NCBI GenBank assembly: GCA_001692895.1
Contig: KV748176.1
Coordinates: forward strand, 4,121,092-4,185,091
DNA from: Cenococcum geophilum 1.58
Taxonomy: Eukaryota; Ascomycota; Dothideomycetes; Gloniales; Gloniaceae
Direction of reading: 5' to 3'
Length of the DNA stretch: 64,000 nucleotides
Shown here: positions 21,191-31,668 of the stretch, piece after piece
Numbering within the stretch: the first letter of the stretch is position 1
Layout of the letters: each line of letters opens with the position of its first letter
Translations under genes and position numbers: made by a program
The notes under the pieces: model-generated
Databases searched by the model: none
Seen by the model: the letters and a program-made list of their open reading frames with translations, nothing else
Told to the model about the DNA's origin: nothing

Positions 21191-22026
21191 CCTAGTTCAA
21201 ATAATCAGGAGCGCGATCAGAGTATGAGGAAGAGAGGAATATTAAGTTTGAAAAGCGTCCTAGGAACACAGGAGGATAAATTACTGGTCACAAAAGATGA
21301 CTTTAGCATTTATAGGAAACAATGGTACTGGAATTTCGGCGTATCGAATGGGTACGAATTAAATATTCAAGTCTATCGAATGCTTTTTACAAGAAAAGAT
21401 GAAACGTGTACTTGTTGCCTGGCCTATTAGGCTGCGAACACTCATACTGATAAGGAATCATCTCGACACCGCAAAGGCTCGCGGTTTTCCGTCTGCGCAC
21501 ATAAAAATAGGATAGGCCTCACCTGTTCAAGGATCATTTATATATACTGGAAGAAGATGTATAGTGACAGCGTTGAAAGGATAGCTGTCAGTGTTATCCA
21601 CAAAGTGGGAAGCTTGGCATGCACGTGCGGATTACATAGCATTAGCTTCCTCAACGGGGCATGTTTGGATGCCAAGGCGAACTGCTCAGCTCCACCAACG
21701 AAGAATCCTTGGTCGCCACCCGCCTTACGCCACCAGAACGTGCAGAATAAGTTATTTTAAATCTCACCCTTCACCCACTTGCCGGGAAGCCCATCATGCC
21801 GACATTATGTCTAAACCTTCATCCACCGAACTACCATTTCGTCGGCTTGCCCAATTCGGATTTCCGTGAGAAGAATGGAGAATTATCGCACAGCCCGGTC
21901 CCAAATACCAGTCCAAAGAACGCATACTGAAGACGTCGCTAATGCCGAAATTAACGCTATGTAGCATGTCCAACCATCACTAGATCTGCCCATTGTTTTC
22001 CCCTCGTCGTTCCATCCAGCCCCATA
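21191..22026. other. Intergenic, no gene recognised
   Basis: 5' side of the hydrolase gene. Frames at 21224-21430 and 21557-21869 are short and unrecognised. No RNA gene seen. Confidence 0.5.
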
Positions 22027-22548
22027 GAGGGGTTTCGATGGAACGATATATTCGTTCGATATTTAGTGTAAGCAAGTCGAAACGAGCGATCGACACTCAC
22101 TAGCAGTATTTAGTTAGTCGTTTAAAATATCGAACCTAGTTCTTGGCAAATATCGTCTGAAACGATGTTGCATAACATCGAAATCTTTGAACGTTTACAC
22201 GTTTGATTGAGCCCTCCAAACAGCCTCATATTTTCCACATTTTGCCCTCACCCCTATGTCTTTTGATCCTATACGTGATGTCGAATCTACCGTTGATATA
22301 GTAAAGCAGCTGCGTCGCGCGCACAGCGCTGTCTCGGCCGCGTCAAGCCAACCTTCGTAACTACCCAATTTTATCCGCAAAACCGTCGATAAGGCTATTT
22401 AGAGCGAAGCTCGTATAGAGGACTGGCTAGTACTTCGCGACGATTCACCGAATTCGAGCGGAAGTGAGGAAGATTTTGGTGAGGAACAGGATCAATATTT
22501 GGTACGTCGATCATATCGAACGAATATATCGTTCCATCGAAACCCCTC
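22027..22548. mobile_element. 522-bp MITE with perfect 36-bp terminal inverted repeats
   Basis: 22027-22062 (GAGGGGTTTCGATGGAACGA...) and 22513-22548 are perfect inverted copies over 36 bp, bounded by TA on both sides (22025-22026, 22549-22550). TA duplication suggests the Tc1/mariner superfamily. The inside has only a 61-codon minus-strand frame (22195-22380) with no DDE motif that I recognise. Perfect ends and the absence of RIP-type decay suggest a recent insertion. Confidence 0.85.
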
Positions 22549-22746
22549 TATTGGCTGCCCTCGCGGGAAATGATCATTTGAGAGACAAGCCTGGTCTGAA
22601 AAACAGTAAGCGCTTACCAGCGCTAATGGATTGCAGGGGACATCAGAACTCGCTACAGAGCCATCTAGGAAGTGGCAGGACTGTGCGAGTGCCCGGGACA
22701 GAAGGGCGAATATAGACAGAAGTCCTGAAGAAAGCAACATTCTCAT
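22549..22746 (-). pseudogene. Truncated small secreted cysteine-rich protein remnant
   Basis: On the minus strand ATG at 22746 opens a signal peptide (MRMLLSSGLLSIFALLSRALA). It is followed by QSCHFLDGSVASSDVPCN and AYCFSDQACLSN, a layout I know from Pezizomycotina secreted or membrane proteins of unknown role that begin C-[YF]-F-P-D-G-S...D-x-P-C...CC...CLSN. The first Cys of the expected CC pair reads Tyr47. Coding resemblance stops near 22560, just before the MITE end, and I do not find the continuation on the far side (21900-22026). I read it as a broken gene or gene fragment. Confidence 0.4.
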
Positions 22747-23410
22747 CGAGAGCGAGTTGAGCGCAGATCCTCCATGGGAGGACCGCAGGACTTTAAGAGA
22801 GACATTTCACCTACTTTTGCCCATAGCGTTATGAAGGATTCCCCAATGTAGTTGGACGAGTGCGGGTCTGCCCCTGGCGAGCAGGGTTTCGAGCATGTCC
22901 GTAGCACATTAGACGCATTTCGCAAATTTCCTTATGCTGGCTGCTAATTTATGAGGCCTGCAAGTAGTCCGAATGCAGCGAATCCGTATGACTAATGTGC
23001 GGTAGTCCAATTTTATGTGCTTTAGTTGGCAATCGATACGGGAGACGATTTGATGGCATGGTGGTTGACTTGATGTCGGGACCTGTATGGCCCGCTTGCC
23101 TGTGATCGGGTGGCGCCTGCCAAGGTCTTTAGGCTTGCGTGGCGGCGAGGTCCAACCTGCTACCTCTTGTCTGTTATATGTCTGATTTGCGTTTCTTCCT
23201 TCACACACACGCTCTGTGAATAGAAACCCGGCTTTCATTCTCCGCCTCCATCACCACTTTTTCCGCCAACTATTTCCTTAGCGCGCTGTCCGCCGCCGCC
23301 ACCTTCACCAAATCTCAATCTCTTCATGACCTAACGAAATCCACCATTGTGCCAACTCACCCTCAACCAAGTTTATCTTTGCATGGTAATACCCACCGTC
23401 TCTCGCCAAC
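22747..23410. other. Intergenic / SWC3 upstream region
   Basis: Short unrecognised frames (22743-22925, 22909-23238). CT-rich sequence before 23411 is consistent with the promoter and 5' UTR of the next gene. Confidence 0.5.
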
Positions 23411-25138
23411 ATGTCTGAAAGACGAAGAACATCAGCAAGGACCGCCAAAGCCGAACCTGTGAAGGAAACAACTTTGAAAAGAAAGAGATCAGCTATCTCT
23501 AACAAAGAGGCAACTCCCATTGTTCAAACACCTGTGGAAGGCTTGGAGCCAGTACAAGAGCCACTACCTGTGAAGTTGATTGACGGTCAGCCTCTCCCAA
23601 CCCTCCCAGATCCACAACCCTCCGACCTATCTGCCCATGAGTTCCAATCGCTCATACAAAGGTACGTCATCCACAAAACCTGCGTCACATGTCATCTAAT
23701 AACCTCCTTATGTAGTGGTGTTCTCGGTGCCTCATTAAAGCGATCCCGAGAAACATGGCTGAGCGGCTGCCACTTCAAGAAATACTATACCAAACCCACA
23801 ACTGTCAAAAAGCTGAAGGACCGGACCGCAGAGGATAAGGAGGCAATGGCCAGGGACAAGGCTTTACTCAAAGCTATGATTAGAATCGGAGAGGGCAATT
23901 TGACGATAGATCCACATATTTTCACTATAACCCTCTATACCGTGAAAGAACCGCCTCTACCAGCGTCAGCTCAAAGGCATATGCACCAATATAGCGCGAC
24001 TCCCGGTACTTCTTTCTCGCCGTATCAGCCCGTTCATCAAACATCAACACCGAAAGCGCCTATGTCACAACAATCTCGTCCTAATCAGCCGACACCACAA
24101 TCACACACAGGCACTCCTTCAACACCTGTCGCGGGGCAACCCGCTAGGACAACCCCAACACCTGCTGCGCAAGCTGCTCCAGATCCAGTCATTCACATGC
24201 TTGCCCAACGGGCGGGCACTGATGTAGAACTGAAGGCTGTCATGAAGATAGTTGCTGCAGGACAGGCCACGGCCCAGCAGCTTGAATTCTTCCAGGGTCA
24301 CATAAATGAGTTGACCAAGATCCTCGAAGCTCAAAAGGCAGCTCAGGCAGCGAAACCCAAACTGCCTCCTCCACCTCCACCTCCGAAGAGTGCTCCAGCT
24401 AAACTCAACTTACCGGCGCCCGCAGCAACACCTACAGGACCTAGTCCCACCCCACAGCCACCTCAGACGCCATACTCACATTACAACGTACCTGGACAAC
24501 CACACTCCAGCCCCTACCCGCCTCTGGGCCCTCCCCAAAAACCCGCTCTCCGCCCCATCTACTTCGAATTTCACGAAGGCAACGGCGACCGCCTGCACTT
24601 CCCCGAACACAGCATCCTCGAGTACCTCCCCGGCGGTCGCCAAGTCCGCGCCTCGTTCCTCGTTACCAAATCCAAACAACAGCCCCCGTCCACCACCACC
24701 AACCCCATACCACCCACACCCGCCACGCCAAAATCCGCTCCGGATGCCACCACCATTACAACTACCACTTCAACCATCACTTCAACCATCACTTCAACCA
24801 CCACTCCCACCCCCGCCAAGCTCACCGCCCCGCCAGAACCCAAGCCAGAGCTCTACCAGCCCGTCACAGCACTCGTATCAGCTGGCGACCCGCGCGTGCT
24901 CGAATGGCTCGCGCGCGCCGTGCACCCGCCGGAAGAGGTTGAGAAGTACATGGACGCCGTCTTCGACACCGCGGCGCCGGCCGAGGAGGCATTCCTGGCG
25001 CTACGGCTGCCGCGGGAGGGTGAGGACGGCGCCCCTGTGGCTGTAGATGTGGAGATGGGTGGGACAGGGGCCTCGGGGATGTCGCTGGGAGAGACGCCGC
25101 TGGCTAGGAGAGTTGTTATCGGGAGGAGGAGGGGGTGA
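23411..25138 (+). CDS. SWC3: SWR1-complex subunit Swc3-like
   Basis: Swc3 is a subunit of the SWR1 complex, which exchanges H2A for H2A.Z in nucleosomes. Exons 23411-23661 and 23716-25138 give 557 aa. The intron is 54 nt (GTACGT...GTAG) and has no in-frame stop, so reading through gives a false 575-residue frame. Splicing restores FQSLIQ-SGVLGASLKRSRETWLSGCHFKKYYTKP, the family's signature region (residues about 78-112). The N-terminus is basic (nuclear). The middle is Pro/Gln/Thr-rich and disordered, with helix VIHMLAQRAGTDVELKAVMKIVAAGQATAQQLEFFQGHI at about 240-280. RPIYFEFHEGNGDRLHFPEHSILEYLPGG near 380 and a conserved acidic C-terminal part (ALVSAGDPRVLEWLARAV) follow. Identification rests on recalled family motifs. 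Confidence 0.85.
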   Translation: MSERRRTSARTAKAEPVKETTLKRKRSAISNKEATPIVQTPVEGLEPVQEPLPVKLIDGQPLPTLPDPQPSDLSAHEFQSLIQRYVIHKTCVTCHLITSLCSGVLGASLKRSRETWLSGCHFKKYYTKPTTVKKLKDRTAEDKEAMARDKALLKAMIRIGEGNLTIDPHIFTITLYTVKEPPLPASAQRHMHQYSATPGTSFSPYQPVHQTSTPKAPMSQQSRPNQPTPQSHTGTPSTPVAGQPARTTPTPAAQAAPDPVIHMLAQRAGTDVELKAVMKIVAAGQATAQQLEFFQGHINELTKILEAQKAAQAAKPKLPPPPPPPKSAPAKLNLPAPAATPTGPSPTPQPPQTPYSHYNVPGQPHSSPYPPLGPPQKPALRPIYFEFHEGNGDRLHFPEHSILEYLPGGRQVRASFLVTKSKQQPPSTTTNPIPPTPATPKSAPDATTITTTTSTITSTITSTTTPTPAKLTAPPEPKPELYQPVTALVSAGDPRVLEWLARAVHPPEEVEKYMDAVFDTAAPAEEAFLALRLPREGEDGAPVAVDVEMGGTGASGMSLGETPLARRVVIGRRRG

Positions 25139-26004
25139 GGGGAAAAATGGAGGGCAGAGGGGGGGAGGGGGTAGCAGGGAGGACTAGGAAAGGTCGAGGT
25201 TGAGCGGAAGATAGAGACCCATACAAAAACAATATTATCCCTTAACCCGTCAGCGCCCATCGGTTATCGATGAAGATTCGCTATTATTATTGATTGGGTA
25301 TTTTGTATTTACCTAACCTCTCCAATTGGCCTAATTCTTATCGATAAGAATGATATTCCTACAAAGTGCACCAAATGATTATTCCAAGCTCCCATCCACC
25401 TCAAACCCTACTCCACACCCCAAACATGATCATCCCGTGTATATGCAGAAGTCGTCCAGACGAGCTCCAACACAAACCTACCAACATCTAAAAACCGCAT
25501 TCCCCTACCTAACCAGCACAGTAGCCTGCCTCACCTCGCACCACAGCCTTGCGAACGAGTGGTCACCGAAATCAGGAACCGAGATCAGCAACACCGCCAC
25601 AGCACCCCTGCCGAAACAACCGGCAGGCCAAAGCTTAATATAGGTCACATCCAAGGTCATGCAAGGATTTCACCAAGCCAGGAAAAAGATGCAAGGATTT
25701 TCGAACAGGGGTTTTTTTTGGCCGATCGAGCGCCAGGAGTGTACCTTGTAACTGGAGAGAGAGCACCTGAGTGCCATTTCTAAAATGCAGAATTTCCCAA
25801 CGCCGGAAAATGCGACGCGCCGACCCACCCCCAATCCCAAGACCCAGAAAAGGAAAAGAAGAGTAAAAAGGAAAATGCAGCTTCTAGCCCCTAATCCCTA
25901 AATCCCCATCCCACCAGCGAATCTATTGCAAAGCCCTCCCAAACAACCAACCCAAACCAATGCGCATTCCACTCAACCACCCCCAACTCCACCTCTCACA
26001 CCCC
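25139..26004. other. Intergenic between convergent SWC3 and LPMO genes
   Basis: Short frames (25350-25643, 25559-25783) are unrecognised. Notable is a perfect 18-bp palindrome at 25334-25351 (ATTCTTATCGATAAGAAT) that contains two opposed GATAA sites. C-rich sequence 25900-26000 belongs to the LPMO 3' side. Confidence 0.5.
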
Positions 26005-27216
26005 TCACATCCTCTCCACAGCATCCTCAGCCCTCGGCAACGCCACGCGCCCCCTCAACTGGCGATGAAAAGCGCGCCGTGTAATCTGCCCATTCGAGCA
26101 CGTCGTCCCCGCCGCAACAGGCTGCCAGACAACCTTCCCGTCATTGCACAGCCCGAACTGCGTCGGGCCATTGCAGAGCACCGCGCCATTGGTCGTGCAG
26201 CCCGTGTTGCCGCCGCCGGGCGAGGTGGGCACCGCGGCGGCGGGGGCGGAGGCGGAGGCCGCGGGCTCGGAAGCTACGGGTTCGGAAGCTGCGGGCTCGG
26301 AGGCTGCGGGGGCGGAGGTCGTCATGGCGGGGTCGGAGAGAGAGGCGGTTACGGTCACGAGCGTCGTCATGGTCGAGGTCGGTTCGATGGCCGCGGCGCT
26401 GGAGGCGCTGGGCGCGAAGACGCCGCCTGGGTTGCTGGTTGGGATGGCCGCGGCGGCGGAGGACTGGATGGCGGAGGGCTGGAAAACGGCAGCAGAGGAC
26501 TGGCCGGCCGCGGCGGAGGTCGCGCCGCCGGATGCGGATGCGCCGCCGCCGCCTGCGATGGCTTTACCGCAGCCAGCACCGGTAGGGGCCTCGTTCTTGG
26601 CGGCCGACTCGTCGGTGACGACGTTCTGGCCGGGGTCGGGGAACAGCACGTTGAGGTTTGGCGGACTCTTGCAGTCGACCGAGGCGATGTTGGCGACAAA
26701 CATGTCCGGCAGTTGGTCGAACTTGGATGTGTCGCTAGCGCCGCCGGTAACCGTGACGGGGGCGCAGTTCATATACAGCTCCGGTCCGCCGCTCAGTCTG
26801 GAAAACCAAGTCCACGCGAGGGTGACTTGCCCGTTGGGGATGCTGTCTGGGATCTTGAAGCTGAAGTCTTTGGGCCCGTCGATGCCTGGGCAGCCTCCTT
26901 CCATGGACATGATGACCTTGAACTTGGAGTTGGCAGTTGGGACCTTGTCAGTTGTGATGCTGAGCTGGCAGCTTCCCCCTCCATGAACTGCGGAACCTTT
27001 AAAAGAGAGACTCTGAGTATCTCCAACTTTCATGTTGTTCATTTGTGAGATGGTGAAGCCAGCATTCGATTGGCAAGGATATTGGGCTGCTGTGATAGGA
27101 GCATTGGTGATGCTGTCGACACTAAACGGAACTGGACTGGCCATGATCATATGAGCATCTGCCGACGAGGTAAGAAGCAAAGCGGCTAGCGCCTTCAATG
27201 TTGTTCGTAGAGGCAT
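26005..27216 (-). CDS. AA11 lytic polysaccharide monooxygenase with C-terminal X278-like module
   Basis: AA11 enzymes are secreted copper oxygenases that cleave chitin oxidatively. The single exon encodes 403 aa. Signal peptide 1-21 ends ...SADA, leaving His22 (HMIMASPVPF) as the new N-terminus, the first ligand of the histidine brace. His78 (GSAVHGGGSC) is the second. Tyr148 (ELYMNCAP) is the likely axial residue, after TLAWTWFSR. The catalytic domain ends near residue 190. A long Ala/Ser/Thr/Pro linker with repeated EPAASEP follows. The last ~60 residues (CTTNGAVLCNGPTQFGLC, VVWQPVAAGTTCSNGQI) match the X278 module often fused to AA11 and chitinases. The GC-rich linker explains the long false frames on the plus strand (25960-27048, 26144-26986). 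Confidence 0.93.
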   Translation of the reverse strand: MPLRTTLKALAALLLTSSADAHMIMASPVPFSVDSITNAPITAAQYPCQSNAGFTISQMNNMKVGDTQSLSFKGSAVHGGGSCQLSITTDKVPTANSKFKVIMSMEGGCPGIDGPKDFSFKIPDSIPNGQVTLAWTWFSRLSGGPELYMNCAPVTVTGGASDTSKFDQLPDMFVANIASVDCKSPPNLNVLFPDPGQNVVTDESAAKNEAPTGAGCGKAIAGGGGASASGGATSAAAGQSSAAVFQPSAIQSSAAAAIPTSNPGGVFAPSASSAAAIEPTSTMTTLVTVTASLSDPAMTTSAPAASEPAASEPVASEPAASASAPAAAVPTSPGGGNTGCTTNGAVLCNGPTQFGLCNDGKVVWQPVAAGTTCSNGQITRRAFHRQLRGRVALPRAEDAVERM

Positions 27217-28370
27217 GGTGGTATCGCAGGGTACTCAAAAGGTTTCAGGGAAAGAGTGTAGAAGGAGCTCAAAATTTTACTAGACCAGCTAGAAGAAGAA
27301 TAGAAGACTGGAAAGTACTAGGTATGTACAAAAAAGAATGCACAGCGCTCAGAGAGTGTGTAGTGAGTGAGGAAGAAACCAAGCAGCCAAGCAAAGGCCT
27401 TATATAATTTCTCATGCAGCATCCTCAGAAGCTCAATTTTTGATTCATCTATTCTAAGATCCGTCAATCAGGAACGAAGTTTCGAGATCGACCATATTCA
27501 AGGAGAATTTCAAGATGACTCGCCCCAAGAAACGCGTTTTAGGCCGTGAAACACAGCGTCGAGGGTATTAGCAAGCATGACAGCCAAGCAAAGTTGATCA
27601 GCTCTTGTAGATTGATGCAGGTACATTACCGCGCTGGGTAGCCATGACTATGCCCTGGACGCAACGACGGCCAGATGGTGCTGGCAGCTAGGAGGGTGAT
27701 GTTTCATGCGTCGATGTCGTCGTTGTGTGGTTGAGTTTTATTCGCTAGTCGGCCCGCGAAAAGGTCCGGTTCCCCTGGCATGCCCGGCTTGTTTCGCGCC
27801 AAGTCTCACCTTCGCGAGACTGCCCCAGCTGACAAGGGTCAATTGGTGAGCGTTGCTGGTGACTCGCCGGCTTGCATCGTAGCAACCGAGACCGTCTTTT
27901 TCCTTGTCCATGTCCTTAATCACTTCCCAAGCCTCAAAACGCCACCACAACGGGCAGGTCACATCGACGACTTGTTTATGTGAAAGGACTGGCCACCAGC
28001 AAGCACTCGTACTCCGAAGACAACCCATGAACCAGCGAGGTTCGAAACGAGAAGGATGAACAGTCATGCGTCTTTGTCGGCCAGCCTCGTCTTCAATTTT
28101 GACCTTCCTTGAAATTCCAGCTCTCTTGCTGCCTCGCACTGAAACCCACCCCATCTATGAGTCTCTTTCCTTTAAGACCTTTGAAGCAGTGCGAACTGAT
28201 CACACTTGACCAGCGCACCAACCAATAGTCTCCTCAGACATCAATCCTATCCCAAAGGCCAACTCGTTCTTACGCTTTGCCACAGTTCCAAGTACGCATG
28301 ATCGTACAAACCAGTCCGGATGAGTGAGAAGACGCCCGCACTCGAAGTATATGATCCACCGTTAATATCT
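27217..28370. other. Upstream region of the LPMO gene
   Basis: No gene supported; frames at 27738-28154 minus and 27780-27983 plus are unrecognised. Contains a candidate TATA box (27400-27406) for the LPMO gene and the 3' flank of the membrane-protein gene. Confidence 0.5.
27400..27406 (-). promoter_or_regulatory. Candidate TATA box of the AA11 LPMO gene
   Basis: TATATAA followed by GG on the minus strand, about 185 bp before the LPMO start codon, in otherwise mixed sequence. Position fits a promoter with a 5' UTR of roughly 150 nt. No transcript evidence. Confidence 0.4.
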
Positions 28371-30692
28371 TCAGATGTACAGGCGTCCTCTCTCTAGCCT
28401 CCGTATATTCGCGCCTGTGCCCAAAGCAACATGTCCCACCTCTTCACTTCCTTGCACATCGCCTACGCGCACTTTCAAATCCTTCAGTAGTCTAGCCCTC
28501 TCCATGGCGTCTAGCACTCCTCCTTCCAGTATGTTGATGTACGGATTTTCATAAGTCATACTCGTAACGAAGCCAAAGAGTTCCGGTGCTAGGGTCTTTC
28601 GCTTAAGTAAGAGACCAGCCAGCCCTGTAAAGAATATAACACTGGAGGCAGCAAGGAGTAAGGATAGCCAACCGAAATTACAGACGAAGATCTCTTGGTG
28701 ATGCACGATAGTGCCATTCGTTGTTGCGCCGATGAATGGTACTCCAGCAGGGTTCTGACCGACGGTGTTGAAGAATAGAGGCCACCAGTCGTAGAAGGTG
28801 GTATTGGCTGCTGTGACGTTTCTCGGAAGATATTTGTTGACATCCGAGACAGGTAACGTATCCGGTCCGTAGAGTGATAAATTTTGAGGGAGGTCTCCGC
28901 TGTACCCTGTCGGCGCAACGCTCAGCTGATAATAAGTGTTGAGAATAACGCTTAGGCGGCGGGAGAAGGTCTCTATAGGCACCTGTGTCAGGTTTACAAA
29001 CAGTACAGACAACAACGCGTCGTTCAATAAACCTGTCGTCTGATGAGTAGGGATGCTGTTTGTGTTAAAAAGAAATCTTTCAGTCGGTGTAGAACCTGCA
29101 CCAGTGTTAAACGCTGTTGGAAGGTTTTTAAGAAATCCAGTCACTATGTCAAAATGCTCTAATCCAGTGAAATTCGTCAGACGTGCATCCGTCTGGGATC
29201 TCCGTATCCTTTGAACTCCACATTGGCTCTTTGTGCAATTGACAATTGCTTCCACATGGGTTTGCGATAGAGAGCAGTTCACAAGGCTGACTGCACCTTG
29301 GTAGAGGGATCCCATTATCAACTTACGCATACTTGTCGCTAATGGGTCGTCAGTTGCAGAATTATTTTCATGTCCAAAAAAGCTATCAAGTCGTCTCGCG
29401 GCAGTTATCTGATCTTGACTCTGCCCAGAGAAATATCCGATAGAACCTGGTTGATCTGTATCTAGGAAGAAGGAAGTTTGGGTAAACATAGTGTCGTTAG
29501 TCGTCGGTGACCACCACTGCGGCGAGTAATAGTTACTTAAATTACTCTTCTCAGGTATGAAGACGAACGGGTCGCACCGTGCTGAGATATACGCCGATTC
29601 TAGGCTGAAGTTCGCGTCGGCATCTAATGGTCGACCGACAACGGGCAAGCCTATCAATGATGAGTAGCCTTCGGCAGAAGTGATTGTTGGGACTGTAAAC
29701 CAGCCATCGGCATCGTGTTCAGATGCATTGAGCGGCTCTAAAGAGGGAATTTTCACATTACCCCACGCGTCTTGAGGTCCGGATTTTATCGTGTTCGGTG
29801 CGAACAGTGAGGCTCCATAGAGCGCATTGACATCTCTAAATCCTTGGCCGCCATCGTAAATTGTCCCCAAGCCCCACATAGACCCGCCCGGTCCAGTCGT
29901 CAAATATCGGAGCTTTGCCGAAGTGTACTGCGGCCAGTCTGCTGTCTGAAGAAGTCGAAGTGACGCCTGGCCCCCCAGGGGAGAAAGAGACCATAGAAAG
30001 AGCAAGTGAATACCAACAACGGTAAGACGCCTCATCAAAAGTTGACTCTCAACGGTTCCCCACACGGATTGGCTAGCCATCATAAGCTCTAAGGTCTAGT
30101 TTTCAAGTTTAGCCTTCCTCTGATTCACTTATGACTAAGTTAGGAGACATACGCTGAGCTTTGCTCCCTTCTCAGCCAGGTATCGAGCAATCATCTTCAT
30201 GCTTCGTCCAATAATGGCAGCGAAAACGATTGGGAAGATAGTCGGTCCCTTTTACGCATCAGTTGCGCCCTAACTGCATTACACAACACTTACAAGTTGG
30301 GTTGCAAACCCAACCTTAGAGCCAAATGAATTACCCTCAGTCGGCTTTCGATGTAGGGTAATGGCAGCAATACCCAAAACTTCGAGTGTTAGATCGCAGC
30401 CTAGTGCATATTGAGCTATAGGGAACTCACGTAGAAAAAATATTGGTGCTAATACTAAAACAATGTCTCCCACAAGGTATAAATTCGATATCCAATTGCG
30501 TTCCTTCAATGGTCTTGCTTCTTCGGGCCAGCTTGGAATTCGGACAAGTGATGAGTGCCAAGACTTGAAGCCGACATCCTCTCGGTCCGGCGAGGATCCC
30601 GATGTTGGGCCAGATACAGGATGAATTGATGCACGATTAGCTTGGTGGCGGATGCTCCGATCCTTCCATGCAAGCGCAATAAAGTTACGCAT
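28371..30692 (-). CDS. Uncharacterised multi-pass membrane protein with large glycosylated-type ectodomain
   Basis: Exons on the minus strand: 30692-30431, 30379-30294, 30248-30153 and 30095-28371, giving 722 aa. Introns are 51, 45 and 57 nt with donors GTGAGT, GTAAGT and GTATGT. The first is a multiple of three without a stop, so it can be mistaken for coding sequence. Hydrophobic segments are visible in NLYLVGDIVLVLAPIFF...LGIAAITL, in GPTIFPIVFAAIIGRS, in RLTVVGIHLLFLWSLSPLGGQASLRLL, and near the C-terminus in FGWLSLLLAASSVIFFTGLAGLLL. Between the last two lies a ~430-residue region with many N-x-S/T sites (NLSNY, NNSAT, NCS, NFT, NLS, NVT, NTT, NGT) and paired cysteines, so it is probably lumenal or extracellular. 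The conserved MASQSVWGTVESQLL occurs in many Pezizomycotina proteins of unknown function. Confidence 0.82.
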
Positions 30693-31668
30693 GATGGCCG
30701 TCAATGGGTGCAGACGTGGCAGAGAACAACAGGACTGTGAAGGAAGCGAGAAGGCGATGGAAAACTTGTGGAAAGAATCAAGAGCGAATTACTACATAAA
30801 GAGGTATGTCCATGAGGCACAGCAGCGCGTAAAACCGCATGCAATTTCCAGATCAAGAGCCGCTTGAGCGGGTCGGCTGCTATGCCATATGCGCAGTCGA
30901 CGACGAATCATTTTGAAGAGCTGAAACGGTTAGCGCCTATTCTGCGGGAGATCTCTTGGCGTTTGACGATGATCTATTTTGATTGTGAAGAAACACTAAG
31001 CCCCTAAAGGTTACTTCAAGATGTATTCTGGTGTGTGATGGTCAAAAATTAGGATCCTCGAGAGAAGTCAAGAATACAGGGGATGTGGAGCTGGGTTAAG
31101 GTTTACAAGGTGTTGAGTATTAAGGCGCGGGGGAATCTCGGAGATAGTCGCCGAGTTTACTTCAACCTTGAGCGGTGGTCCACTTCAACACAAAACTGCT
31201 TGTTGCTATGCTATAACTTCTTAATATGTTTCTGCGAAATAAACAGCTGGTTTTCACTTTTTGCTGATCACTCGCTTAGAATTCTTTTGTTACCATCCAG
31301 TGAGGCTGCCACAAATTTCCGACGTCTTGGAGCCCCCGATAATGCAATTCTTCATATTTGTAATAGATATTTTAACGTTTATAATATTTTAATGTTCGTC
31401 ACGTGGATTCTGCTATAACCTACCGTCCGCAAGTTTTTTTTCTAAGCAATCAGAAGCTGGCTTGGCGAAAGTTTGAAATCCAGGACCCGAAAGTAATAGA
31501 CCACTCGTAAACTCGGGTCAATAAGTTTCGTTAGCATGCGCGGAGCTTGGCAGAAGAATTCCTTTTTTCTCATTGGTTACTTTAAAAGATTATCACACAT
31601 CGTTGGTCGGATGGCCTGTCTTATCCTTGTCAATAATCCATGTCAGACGGGACGTACTAACGAAACTT
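30693..31668. other. Boundary of gene island and retrotransposon nest
   Basis: No gene supported; frames at 30652-30867 and 31083-31418 are unrecognised. Composition stays gene-island-like to about 31650 and then changes abruptly. A 14-bp inverted repeat (ATAAGTTTCGTTAG at 31521-31534 and its complement at 31657-31670) ends at the start codon of the copia D gag. I see no LTR here. Confidence 0.5.

Noticed and set aside
25960..27048. 362- and 280-codon plus-strand frames rich in Gly/Arg/Ala
   Set aside because: Shadows of the GC-rich linker of the AA11 gene, whose signal peptide, copper ligands and tail are all on the minus strand.
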